The notes beneath the pieces were generated by a model, which was given only the letters and a program-made list of their open reading frames with translations, did not search any database and was not told the origin of the DNA. A DNA stretch of 7,380 nucleotides from Dysgonamonadaceae bacterium (GTDB lineage: Bacteria; Bacteroidota; Bacteroidia; Bacteroidales; Azobacteroidaceae), in the NCBI GenBank assembly GCA_031287395.1, contig JAITTA010000240.1, positions 1 to 7,380 of the forward strand. The letters are read 5' to 3'. This document shows positions 1-5,476 of this stretch, piece after piece. The translations under genes and the position numbers were made by a program. Every line of letters begins with the position of its first letter. Positions within the stretch are counted from its first letter, which is position 1.

Positions 1-99
1 GTTGTATTGTTGGATCTTGATTTCCTTTTGGGCGAAAGTATTCACAAAAAAGGATAAAATAAATAATGATGCTGCTGTAATTTTGAAATAAGTATTCAT
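1..99 (-). CDS. N-terminus of an exported protein of unknown function (partial, runs off left edge)
   Basis: An open frame of 33 codons starts at an ATG whose complement lies at 97-99 and continues past base 1. The translation begins MNTYFKITAASLFIL and has the layout of a Sec signal peptide: one Lys at residue 6, a hydrophobic core at about residues 9-19, then a small-residue cleavage region ending Thr-Phe-Ala before Gln24. The mature part visible (QKEIKIQQYN) is too short to assign a family. There is no lipobox cysteine, so a periplasmic, outer-membrane or secreted product is more likely than a lipoprotein. A Bacteroidota-type -7 element sits 20 bp upstream of the ATG. The gene lies 103 bp downstream of ispE on the same strand and probably has its own promoter. 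The signal peptide and promoter together make this a credible gene start; function is unknown. Confidence 0.72.
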   Translation of the reverse strand, partial: MNTYFKITAASLFILSFFVNTFAQKEIKIQQYN

Positions 100-118
100 G
101 GTATTTTATTGTTTTCGG

Positions 119-126
119 CAAAATTA
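119..126 (-). promoter_or_regulatory. Bacteroidota-type -7 element upstream of the exported-protein gene
   Basis: Read on the minus strand this is TAATTTTG, a full match to the Bacteroidota -7 consensus TAnnTTTG. It lies 20 bp upstream of the minus-strand ATG at 99, so transcription would start about 12-15 bases before that codon. I find no TTTG -33 element at the usual spacing, which leaves the call tentative. Confidence 0.45.
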
Positions 127-202
127 ATGTTTTTTTATTAAATTGATGCGAGTTTGAAATCTTGAAATGACCTATTGTTCGTATGGTGGTGAAAAATTGA
201 AA

Positions 203-961
203 TCAAATTTTAAAAATTCCGAATACGGCAGAACCCGAACCCGACATGGAGGCATATATGGCTCCGTCGTCGTACATCTTCTTTTTTACAATTTCTATTT
301 CAGGATACTTTTCAAACACGCTCATTTCAAAGTCGTTGATTAAACGGTCTTTCCAGGTTTCGACCGGCTCCGAAATGATTTTTTTAATTGACTCCGAGGG
401 TTTCCGTGTGCGCACACGGGAATAGGCTTCCCGGGTAGAAACATGAATTTCCGGTTTGATAACAGTAATGAGGTAATCCTTCAGGGAAACATTTACAGGA
501 GAAAAAATATTCCCGGTTCCCTCAGCAAAAACAGGTTTATTCCTGATAAAAAACGGACAATCGGCGCCAATTTGCATTGCGAAATCTTCCATCTGCTTCT
601 CTGTAAGATTTAAATCCGCATAGTTGTTAAGCAATTTTATCATGAATGCGGCATCGGCAGACCCACCTCCGAGACCGGCCCCGAAAGGGATGTTTTTTCT
701 CAGGTAGATATCGACTTCCGGAAGTTTGAATTTGTTTTTCAATAACTGATACGCTTTGATTACCAGGTTTTTTCTCGGGTCTCCGTCTATCGGGATACCC
801 GATTGTACAAAAGTTCCTTTCTTTTCTTTGGCAGGAACAATTTCCAGGGAATCTTTCAGTTCGATGGGGTAGAATACGGTTTCGATGTTGTGATAACCGT
901 CTTCACGTCCGGAAACAATATTCAATCCCAGGTTGATTTTAGCATTTGGAAAACAGATCAT
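203..961 (-). CDS. ispE: 4-diphosphocytidyl-2-C-methyl-D-erythritol kinase
   Basis: IspE is the cytoplasmic GHMP-family kinase that phosphorylates the 2-hydroxyl of CDP-methylerythritol with ATP in the MEP (non-mevalonate) isoprenoid pathway. The 252-residue product opens with PNAKINLGLNI, giving the conserved catalytic-region Lys8, followed by DGYH at 21-24. The glycine-rich ATP loop IPFGAGLGGGSADAA is at 91-105. IGADCPFF at 131-138 carries the expected catalytic Asp134, equivalent to Asp141 in E. coli, and the C-terminal GHMP motif SMSGSGSAVFGIF is at 238-250. The start is fixed by the N-terminal motif lying only a few residues in. It is shorter than the E. coli enzyme (283 aa) but no motif is missing. 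The gene follows the transporter on the same strand with a 99-bp gap and could be cotranscribed; I see no -7 element in that gap. Neighbouring genes are unrelated to isoprenoids. The family assignment is secure. Confidence 0.96.
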   Translation of the reverse strand: MICFPNAKINLGLNIVSGREDGYHNIETVFYPIELKDSLEIVPAKEKKGTFVQSGIPIDGDPRKNLVIKAYQLLKNKFKLPEVDIYLRKNIPFGAGLGGGSADAAFMIKLLNNYADLNLTEKQMEDFAMQIGADCPFFIRNKPVFAEGTGNIFSPVNVSLKDYLITVIKPEIHVSTREAYSRVRTRKPSESIKKIISEPVETWKDRLINDFEMSVFEKYPEIEIVKKKMYDDGAIYASMSGSGSAVFGIFKI

Positions 962-1060
962 ATTTTATTTTTTTATAGGATTGATTATTCGTTTTTTACC
1001 TCAGTATCACGAGCATATTTACGGCACCAATTCCCCTTTCAGAGGCCGGGATAACTTTTT

Positions 1061-2035
1061 TCAAATCAGCCCACAATCTTCCGGTCTTCCGCTCTTCCGG
1101 TCTTCCGCTCTTCCGCTCTTCCGGTCTTCTTTTTCAAGGTCTGCCCGCGATTTACTGATAGTTACCAGATAAACGCCGAGGAATACCATCAGAGCAGCGC
1201 CGATTTTTTCCCACGAGAAATGATCCTGGCCAATGACAACGGCAATGAAGGCGGCGATGATTGGTTGGAGATAATTGTACATGCTTACAGTGGTAGGTCG
1301 TATTTTTTTTAAAGCTATAGGAATCAGCAGGTAAGTAATAAAAGTGGCCCCAAACAACACATAGGCCAGTAGCAACAGTGAGTGCCGATATTCGGGATTC
1401 CCCGACAGTAGTGGGGCGTTGGTCAGATCATGATAATCGAAAGGGAGTAATACGATTGTAGAAAACAAAAACATCCATTTCATTATGGTGACGGCATTGT
1501 ATTTTAATGTGAGCGGTTTTGCGATGACCAGATACAAAGCATATGAGAATCCGCTGGAAATAACCATCAAGTTACCATTTAGAGAACCGGAACCGGTATT
1601 AACGTGCTTTCCGGATGTGATCAATAGAATAGCGCCTGCTGCCCCGATGATGACTCCACCCGTTTTTTTCCAAGTGATAGGTTCTTTTAAAAGAAAGAAA
1701 GCGAATACCATGACAAACATGGGAGTGCAGGTCACCAGGATCGAGGCATCTACGGGGGAAGTGGAGTTCAGTCCGTCGATGAAAAGCGCCTGGTTGATCG
1801 CGATACCGAGCATTCCACATAGAAAGAGCATGAACAAATCTTTTTTCTCGACTTTTTCCCGTATAAACAGTGAAGTGCCCCAGAAAGCTATGCAGGCAAA
1901 TAAAGTACGGGCCAGGGTTAAACCTTCCGGAGAGATGTCGTGCAGAAGCAGCGATTTTGATATAATCATGTTAACGGCAAACAGAATATTCACAAATGCA
2001 ATAATCAAATGCCCTTGTAATTTTGTTTTATTCAT
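1061..2035 (-). CDS. EamA/DMT-superfamily inner-membrane transporter with repeat-encoded C-terminal tail
   Basis: This 324-residue protein has the drug/metabolite transporter (DMT, EamA) architecture of two repeated five-helix halves. Hydrophobic segments lie at roughly 9-27, 40-58, 67-87, 96-115, 123-141, 154-172, 184-198, 218-240, 255-269 and 278-294. Family-like features include the helix-1 segment VNMIISK, the LLKEPITWKKTGGVIIGAAGAILL junction spread over about 115-139, and the second-half counterpart MYNYLQPIIAAFIAVVIGQ with SWEKIGAALMVFLGVYL. EamA proteins export or import small metabolites (amino acids, nucleosides and others); the substrate cannot be told from sequence. Residues after about 296 are unusual: a hydrophilic tail containing the octapeptides EDRKSGRA (303-310) and EDRKSGRP (311-318), encoded by an 8-bp tandem repeat. 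The core is complete, so the tail is an add-on. The ATG at 2035 has a -7-like element 22 bp upstream and is divergent from the asparaginase gene. Confidence 0.88.
   Translation of the reverse strand: MNKTKLQGHLIIAFVNILFAVNMIISKSLLLHDISPEGLTLARTLFACIAFWGTSLFIREKVEKKDLFMLFLCGMLGIAINQALFIDGLNSTSPVDASILVTCTPMFVMVFAFFLLKEPITWKKTGGVIIGAAGAILLITSGKHVNTGSGSLNGNLMVISSGFSYALYLVIAKPLTLKYNAVTIMKWMFLFSTIVLLPFDYHDLTNAPLLSGNPEYRHSLLLLAYVLFGATFITYLLIPIALKKIRPTTVSMYNYLQPIIAAFIAVVIGQDHFSWEKIGAALMVFLGVYLVTISKSRADLEKEDRKSGRAEDRKSGRPEDCGLI
1078..1125. repeat. 8-bp tandem repeat, six units, inside the 3' end of the transporter gene
   Basis: Six uninterrupted 8-bp units read on the plus strand as CTTCCGGT, CTTCCGCT, CTTCCGGT, CTTCCGCT, CTTCCGCT and CTTCCGGT, followed by a partial seventh beginning CTTC. 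They differ only at the seventh base (G or C). Because 24 bp is both three units and eight codons, the repeat encodes an octapeptide period on the minus strand. Unit gain or loss would shift the frame, since 8 is not a multiple of 3. Confidence 0.95.
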
Positions 2036-2057
2036 GATTGTTTCATAAAATTTTTTG

Positions 2058-2065
2058 CAAAGGTA
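2058..2065 (-). promoter_or_regulatory. -7-like element for the transporter gene
   Basis: The minus strand reads TACCTTTG, matching TAnnTTTG. It begins 22 bp upstream of the transporter ATG at 2035, implying a very short leader of roughly 15 bases. No -33 TTTG is found at a suitable distance. It is back to back with the plus-strand element at 2088-2095. Confidence 0.4.
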
Positions 2066-2087
2066 ATGTATATAATCGGGATTTATC

Positions 2088-2095
2088 TATCTTTG
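2088..2095 (+). promoter_or_regulatory. -7-like element for the asparaginase gene
   Basis: TATCTTTG matches the Bacteroidota -7 consensus TAnnTTTG and lies 56 bp before the asparaginase ATG. The nearest upstream TTTG (2054-2057) is about 30 bp away, too far for the usual -33 spacing, so the promoter is supported only by its -7 half and by its position in a divergent intergenic region. Confidence 0.45.
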
Positions 2096-2151
2096 TAAAA
2101 AAATAGACGTATCTTACATTTTGATATTTAATTTAACTTAAATGGGATTTT

Positions 2152-3195
2152 ATGTTGGATCATAATGCCTCTGTTTTATTAATATATACCGGCGGAACTA
2201 TCGGAATGATAGAAAACCCGGAGACCGGAATATTGGAATCATTCGATTTCAACCACTTGAAAGAGTGTGTTCCGGAATTAAAACGTTTCAAGTTTTCGAT
2301 TGACACGATTCAATTCAACCCTCCGATCGACTCTTCCGATATGGATCCGGATCGTTGGTGTATGCTGGTGCGGATTATTGAAGATAATTACAATCATTAC
2401 GATGGATTTGTGATTCTTCATGGTACCGATACAATGGCTTATTCAGCCTCCGCATTGAGTTTTATGCTTGAAAACCTGGATAAGCCGGTCATCCTTACCG
2501 GTTCTCAATTGCCTGTCGGCAAAATTCGTACGGATGGGAAGGAAAATTTGATTACAGCGCTTGAAATTGCTGTGGATAAAGATGCGGAAGGAAAGGCTAT
2601 CGTTCCGGAAGTCTGCATTTTTTTCCAGAATTATCTGATGAGGGGAAACCGGACAACGAAAATCAATGTGGAAAATTTCAAGGCGTTCAATTCCTATAAT
2701 TATCCGGTATTGGCTGTTGCAGGGACTCAGATACGTTATGAACATCACCTGATCAGGAAACCGTCACCCAAAGGAACCCAGCGTTTTCATTATTGGCTTG
2801 ATCCCAATGTGATGATTCTTAAAATTTTCCCCGGAATATCGAAAGATATTGTACAATCTATATTTGACAATCCGCAGTTGAAAGGTGTGGTCTTGGAAAC
2901 TTATGGAGCAGGGAATGCTCCGGAAAGAAAAGATTTGCTGGAAATATGGACGCGGGCGGTAAAACGGGGTGTTGTTATTCTCAATGTGAGTCAGTGCGCT
3001 GCGGGTACGGTGGAGATGAATCGTTATAAATCGGGAAAAATACTGGCTGATTCCGGAGTTTTTTCCGGGTACGATATGACTACAGAAGCAGCAGTTACCA
3101 AATTGATGTTTTTGTTTGGCCACGAGATGGAATTGGAACAGGTGAAACAACAAATCGCCAGGCCTTTGATAGGAGAAGTTTCTATTATTGAATAA
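2152..3195 (+). CDS. ansA: type I (cytoplasmic) L-asparaginase
   Basis: The enzyme hydrolyses L-asparagine to L-aspartate and ammonia. The 347-residue product resembles E. coli AnsA (338 aa) along its whole length. Near the N-terminus is YTGGTIGM with the nucleophile Thr16. VILHGTDTMAYSASALSFML at 87-106 contains the second catalytic Thr92-Asp93, and RGNRTTK at 164-170 supplies the catalytic Lys170. The segments DSSDM (60-64) and LTGSQLP (115-121) are also typical. There is no signal peptide, which argues for the cytoplasmic type I enzyme rather than the periplasmic type II form. The ATG at 2152 places TGGTIG at residues 13-18, as expected; no good Shine-Dalgarno is visible, which is common in this phylum. 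A -7-like element lies 56 bp upstream. The next gene downstream, an OadA-type carboxyltransferase, is separated by 263 bp with its own -7 element, so cotranscription is doubtful. Confidence 0.96.
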   Translation: MLDHNASVLLIYTGGTIGMIENPETGILESFDFNHLKECVPELKRFKFSIDTIQFNPPIDSSDMDPDRWCMLVRIIEDNYNHYDGFVILHGTDTMAYSASALSFMLENLDKPVILTGSQLPVGKIRTDGKENLITALEIAVDKDAEGKAIVPEVCIFFQNYLMRGNRTTKINVENFKAFNSYNYPVLAVAGTQIRYEHHLIRKPSPKGTQRFHYWLDPNVMILKIFPGISKDIVQSIFDNPQLKGVVLETYGAGNAPERKDLLEIWTRAVKRGVVILNVSQCAAGTVEMNRYKSGKILADSGVFSGYDMTTEAAVTKLMFLFGHEMELEQVKQQIARPLIGEVSIIE

Positions 3196-3249
3196 ATGAT
3201 ATTTAGTCGGTTTTTTTTCTTTAAAAAGAATTTAGAAATTTTAAAAAAA

Positions 3250-3261
3250 TGACAATTGTCA
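3250..3261. promoter_or_regulatory. perfect 12-bp palindrome, possible operator
   Basis: TGACAATTGTCA is a perfect inverted repeat in the AT-rich spacer after ansA. TGACA/TGTCA half-sites are a form often bound by dimeric regulators, but the site lies about 108 bp upstream of the presumed -7 element of the next gene and only 55 bp after the ansA stop. Function is a guess. Confidence 0.25.
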
Positions 3262-3294
3262 ATGTATATTATCGTTTTTTTTTCAGTATGTTAG

Positions 3295-3320
3295 ACCTGT
3301 TGTGTAACAGGTATTTTATT
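3295..3320 (+). terminator. terminator-like hairpin after ansA
   Basis: ACCTGTT (3295-3301) and AACAGGT (3306-3312) form a perfect 7-bp stem with the 4-base loop GTGT, followed directly by the T-rich run ATTTTATT. The form is that of a modest intrinsic terminator, about 100 bases after the ansA stop codon and upstream of the next gene's -7 element. The tail is not a pure T-run, so efficiency is uncertain. Confidence 0.4.
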
Positions 3321-3342
3321 ATCAATTATTTTATTATCAATT
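3313..3342. repeat. 15-bp perfect tandem duplication
   Basis: ATTTTATTATCAATT occurs twice in immediate succession (3313-3327 and 3328-3342), and a degenerate third copy may follow near 3347-3359. It lies between the terminator-like hairpin and the -7 element upstream of the carboxyltransferase gene. It may be simple AT-rich slippage or part of a regulatory region. Confidence 0.8.
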
Positions 3343-3368
3343 TTATATTTTATTCCAATGAAATCCTC

Positions 3369-3376
3369 TAACTTTG
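3369..3376 (+). promoter_or_regulatory. Bacteroidota-type -7 element for the carboxyltransferase gene
   Basis: TAACTTTG is an exact match to TAnnTTTG and lies 82 bp upstream of the ATG at 3459, implying a leader of roughly 70-75 bases. Upstream is very T-rich but without an exact TTTG at the -33 spacing. It suggests that the carboxyltransferase gene is transcribed separately from ansA. Confidence 0.5.
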
Positions 3377-3458
3377 TGAGGGATTTGAAGGCCTTTATGG
3401 TTACCGGATCCGTTACGGAGTTCTTAAAAACCAATAAAAAATGAAAATGTGATGAATT

Positions 3459-5240
3459 ATGGGAAGGGAAATTAAATTCAGTCTGGTTTACCGTGATATG
3501 TGGCAGTCATCGGGAAAATATCAGCCACGTGTCGATCAGTTGGGACGAATTGCACCTGTTATCGTTGACATGGGATGCTTTGCAAGGGTAGAGACCAATG
3601 GCGGAGCATTTGAACAGGTAAATTTACTTTACGGAGAAAATCCTAATATGGCAGTGAGAACGTTCACCGCTCCGTTCAATAAGGCCGGGATTAAGACTCA
3701 CATGCTGGATCGCGGGTTGAATGGGCTTCGTATGTTTCCCGTTCCGGCAGATGTTCGTAAGCTTATGTACAAAGTCAAACATGCACAAGGTGTGGATATC
3801 ACACGTATTTTCTGTGGGTTGAATGATCTCCGTAATATTATCCCGTCTATACAATATGCCAAAGAAGGAGGTATGACTTCACAGGCTGCACTGTGTATCA
3901 CTTATTCTCCTTTGCATACAGTGGAATATTATGTGAATCTGGCTGAACGGTTGATTGAAGCCGGAGCAGAAGAAATCTGCCTGAAAGACATGGCCGGGAT
4001 CGGTCGTCCGTATAGCATCGGACAAATTATCAAGGGAATTAAATCCCGTCATCCTGAAACCACGATTCAATATCATGGCCATACCGGACCGGGTTTTTCT
4101 GTGGCGTCTATGATGGAGGCTGCCCGGAATGGAGTTGATATTCTTGACGTGGCGATGGAACCTCTTTCCTGGGGAATGGTCCATCCGGATGTGATTACCA
4201 TTCAGGCCATGTTGAAGGATGCCGGATATATTGTGCCTGAGATCAATATGGAAGCATACATGGAAGCCCGTCGTCTGACACAGGAGTTTGTCGATGACTT
4301 CCTTGGTTTCTTTATTGATCCAAGCAATAAGATTATGACCTCACTGCTGGTAGGTTGCGGACTTCCGGGCGGCATGATGGGTTCTATGATGGCAGACCTG
4401 AAAGGAATGCATAGTGCGATCAATCTGGCTCTTCGTCAGCAGGGTAAGAAGGAAGTGACTTTGAATAACCTGGTAGTGCAATTGTTCAAAGAAGTGGAAA
4501 ATATCTGGCCGATGTTGGGTTATCCGCCTTTAGTAACGCCATTCAGCCAATATGTTAAGAACATCGCTTTGATGAATATTTTTGCAGCCGCGAAAAATGA
4601 ACCGAGATTTTCCATGATCGACAAAGACAGTTGGAATATGATTCTTGGAAAAACGGGTAAGTTGCCCGGACCTTTGGCACCTGAAATCATTGATCTGGCC
4701 AAAGAAAACGGTTACGAATTTTATGAAGGTGATCCCCAGGATGCTTTTCCGGATGAATTGGACAAGTATAAAGCTGAAATGGCAGAGTTGGGTTGGGAAG
4801 AAGGTCCGGACCAGGAAGAACTATTTGAATTTGCCATGCATGATCGGCAATACCGCGATTTGAAATCAGGCGCTGCTAAGAACCGGTTTAATCAGGAATT
4901 GGAACAGGCAAAAGAAAAGGCCGGTGCTCCGATTATTGTAAAACGGCCTGTCGTGGAAATTCCGATGTTCAGTTTTGAAGAAATAACGGCCAATTATCCT
5001 AATGCGAAGCCGGTACATGCTCCGTGTAAAGGACAGGTGCTTTGGCAGTATGATATGATGGATGCTTCTACCGCACCGTTCGAAGGGGCTACGATCCAGG
5101 AAAAGGATAACCTGTGCTACATCCAGAATTATTATGGAATCGAACCTGTAAAGCTTGGTTACGGAGGAACCATTGTCGGCACCTATGTTAAACAGGGCGA
5201 TCACGTCCAGAAAGGACAGATCCTGGCGTTTATAAATTAA
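3459..5240 (+). CDS. OadA/PycB-type carboxyltransferase with a biotinyl-carrier-like domain lacking the biotin lysine
   Basis: The 593-residue protein belongs to the family of oxaloacetate decarboxylase alpha subunit and pyruvate carboxylase subunit B, which move CO2 between carboxybiotin and pyruvate/oxaloacetate in the cytoplasm. The TIM-barrel carboxyltransferase domain (about 1-290) keeps the metal ligands: Asp13 in RDMWQS, Lys176 in CLKDMAG (carbamylated in relatives), and His206/His208 in YHGH. Also present are Arg85 of the LRG-like loop, FCGLNDLRN (118-126), VGCGLPGGMM (298-307) and Thr360 in VTPFSQ of the conserved PYC/OADA domain. Two substitutions are odd: Trp15 where relatives have His (RDAHQS), and Cys119 in place of the Asp of FDALND. 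Residues about 519-593 align with an AccB-type biotinyl domain including its thumb, but YIQNYYGIEPV (554-564) replaces VEAMKMMNQI, putting Tyr559 at the biotin lysine. Either the enzyme uses a carrier in trans or it has another role. The start is fixed because an upstream in-frame ATG at 3441 is followed by stops. Confidence 0.9.
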   Translation: MGREIKFSLVYRDMWQSSGKYQPRVDQLGRIAPVIVDMGCFARVETNGGAFEQVNLLYGENPNMAVRTFTAPFNKAGIKTHMLDRGLNGLRMFPVPADVRKLMYKVKHAQGVDITRIFCGLNDLRNIIPSIQYAKEGGMTSQAALCITYSPLHTVEYYVNLAERLIEAGAEEICLKDMAGIGRPYSIGQIIKGIKSRHPETTIQYHGHTGPGFSVASMMEAARNGVDILDVAMEPLSWGMVHPDVITIQAMLKDAGYIVPEINMEAYMEARRLTQEFVDDFLGFFIDPSNKIMTSLLVGCGLPGGMMGSMMADLKGMHSAINLALRQQGKKEVTLNNLVVQLFKEVENIWPMLGYPPLVTPFSQYVKNIALMNIFAAAKNEPRFSMIDKDSWNMILGKTGKLPGPLAPEIIDLAKENGYEFYEGDPQDAFPDELDKYKAEMAELGWEEGPDQEELFEFAMHDRQYRDLKSGAAKNRFNQELEQAKEKAGAPIIVKRPVVEIPMFSFEEITANYPNAKPVHAPCKGQVLWQYDMMDASTAPFEGATIQEKDNLCYIQNYYGIEPVKLGYGGTIVGTYVKQGDHVQKGQILAFIN

Positions 5241-5250
5241 ATTATAAATG

Positions 5251-5324
5251 GTAAGTTGTAAACTATAAGTTGTAAGTTTTTATTGTGCGTAAGCCAAACT
5301 TATAACTTATAGTTTACAATTTAT
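5251..5324. repeat. heptad-phased inverted repeat after the carboxyltransferase gene
   Basis: The left arm consists of four 7-bp words, GTAAGTT, GTAAACT, ATAAGTT and GTAAGTT (5251-5278). The right arm is their near complement: AACTTAT, AACTTAT, AGTTTAC and AATTTAT (5297-5324). Bases 5253-5279 and 5296-5322 pair over 27 positions with only two mismatches around a 16-base loop. The hairpin starts 10 bases after the stop codon and is followed by T-rich sequence, so it could act as an AT-rich, possibly bidirectional, terminator or mRNA 3'-end stabiliser. Internal heptad repetition is unlike an ordinary terminator. Confidence 0.88.
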
Positions 5325-5476
5325 TCTATGTTTTCTTCTCTTGTGACTTTGCCGCAGATAGGAAGGTTTGCGGTTTTATGATACTTTAACAGTCCGGAAT
5401 TAAACTTTTACGTTTTATATCAATCAAAAATCAGTATTATTGTACCCCGGATAGAGAGAAACAAAAAAAATTTACA

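Noticed and set aside
803..1172. Two overlapping plus-strand open frames spanning the ispE start and the 8-bp repeat.
   Set aside because: They are antisense to ispE and the transporter, and their repeated Leu-Phe-Arg-Ser content simply reads the 8-bp repeat on the wrong strand.
1485..2048. Long plus-strand open frame opposite the transporter gene.
   Set aside because: It is antisense to a complete ten-helix transporter with clear family features and its product resembles nothing I recognise.
3441..3458. Earlier in-frame ATG for the carboxyltransferase gene.
   Set aside because: The frame meets TGA TGA after three codons, so the start must be the ATG at 3459.
5257..5319. TTGTAAAC and GTTTACAA within the first hairpin resemble the half-sites of a BirA biotin operator, tempting next to a biotin-enzyme relative.
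   Set aside because: The half-sites are 47 bases apart, far more than the usual spacing of about 15, and lie after the gene; they are explained by the heptad-phased hairpin.
5352..5377. CCGCA and TGCGG followed by TTTT look like a small terminator.
   Set aside because: The stem is only 5 bp with a 12-base loop, and the stronger hairpin at 5251-5324 already accounts for the 3' end of the upstream gene.
5435..5442. TATTATTG upstream of the DUF362 gene as a -7 element.
   Set aside because: It misses one consensus base and has only a poor TTTT at the -33 position; not strong enough to annotate.
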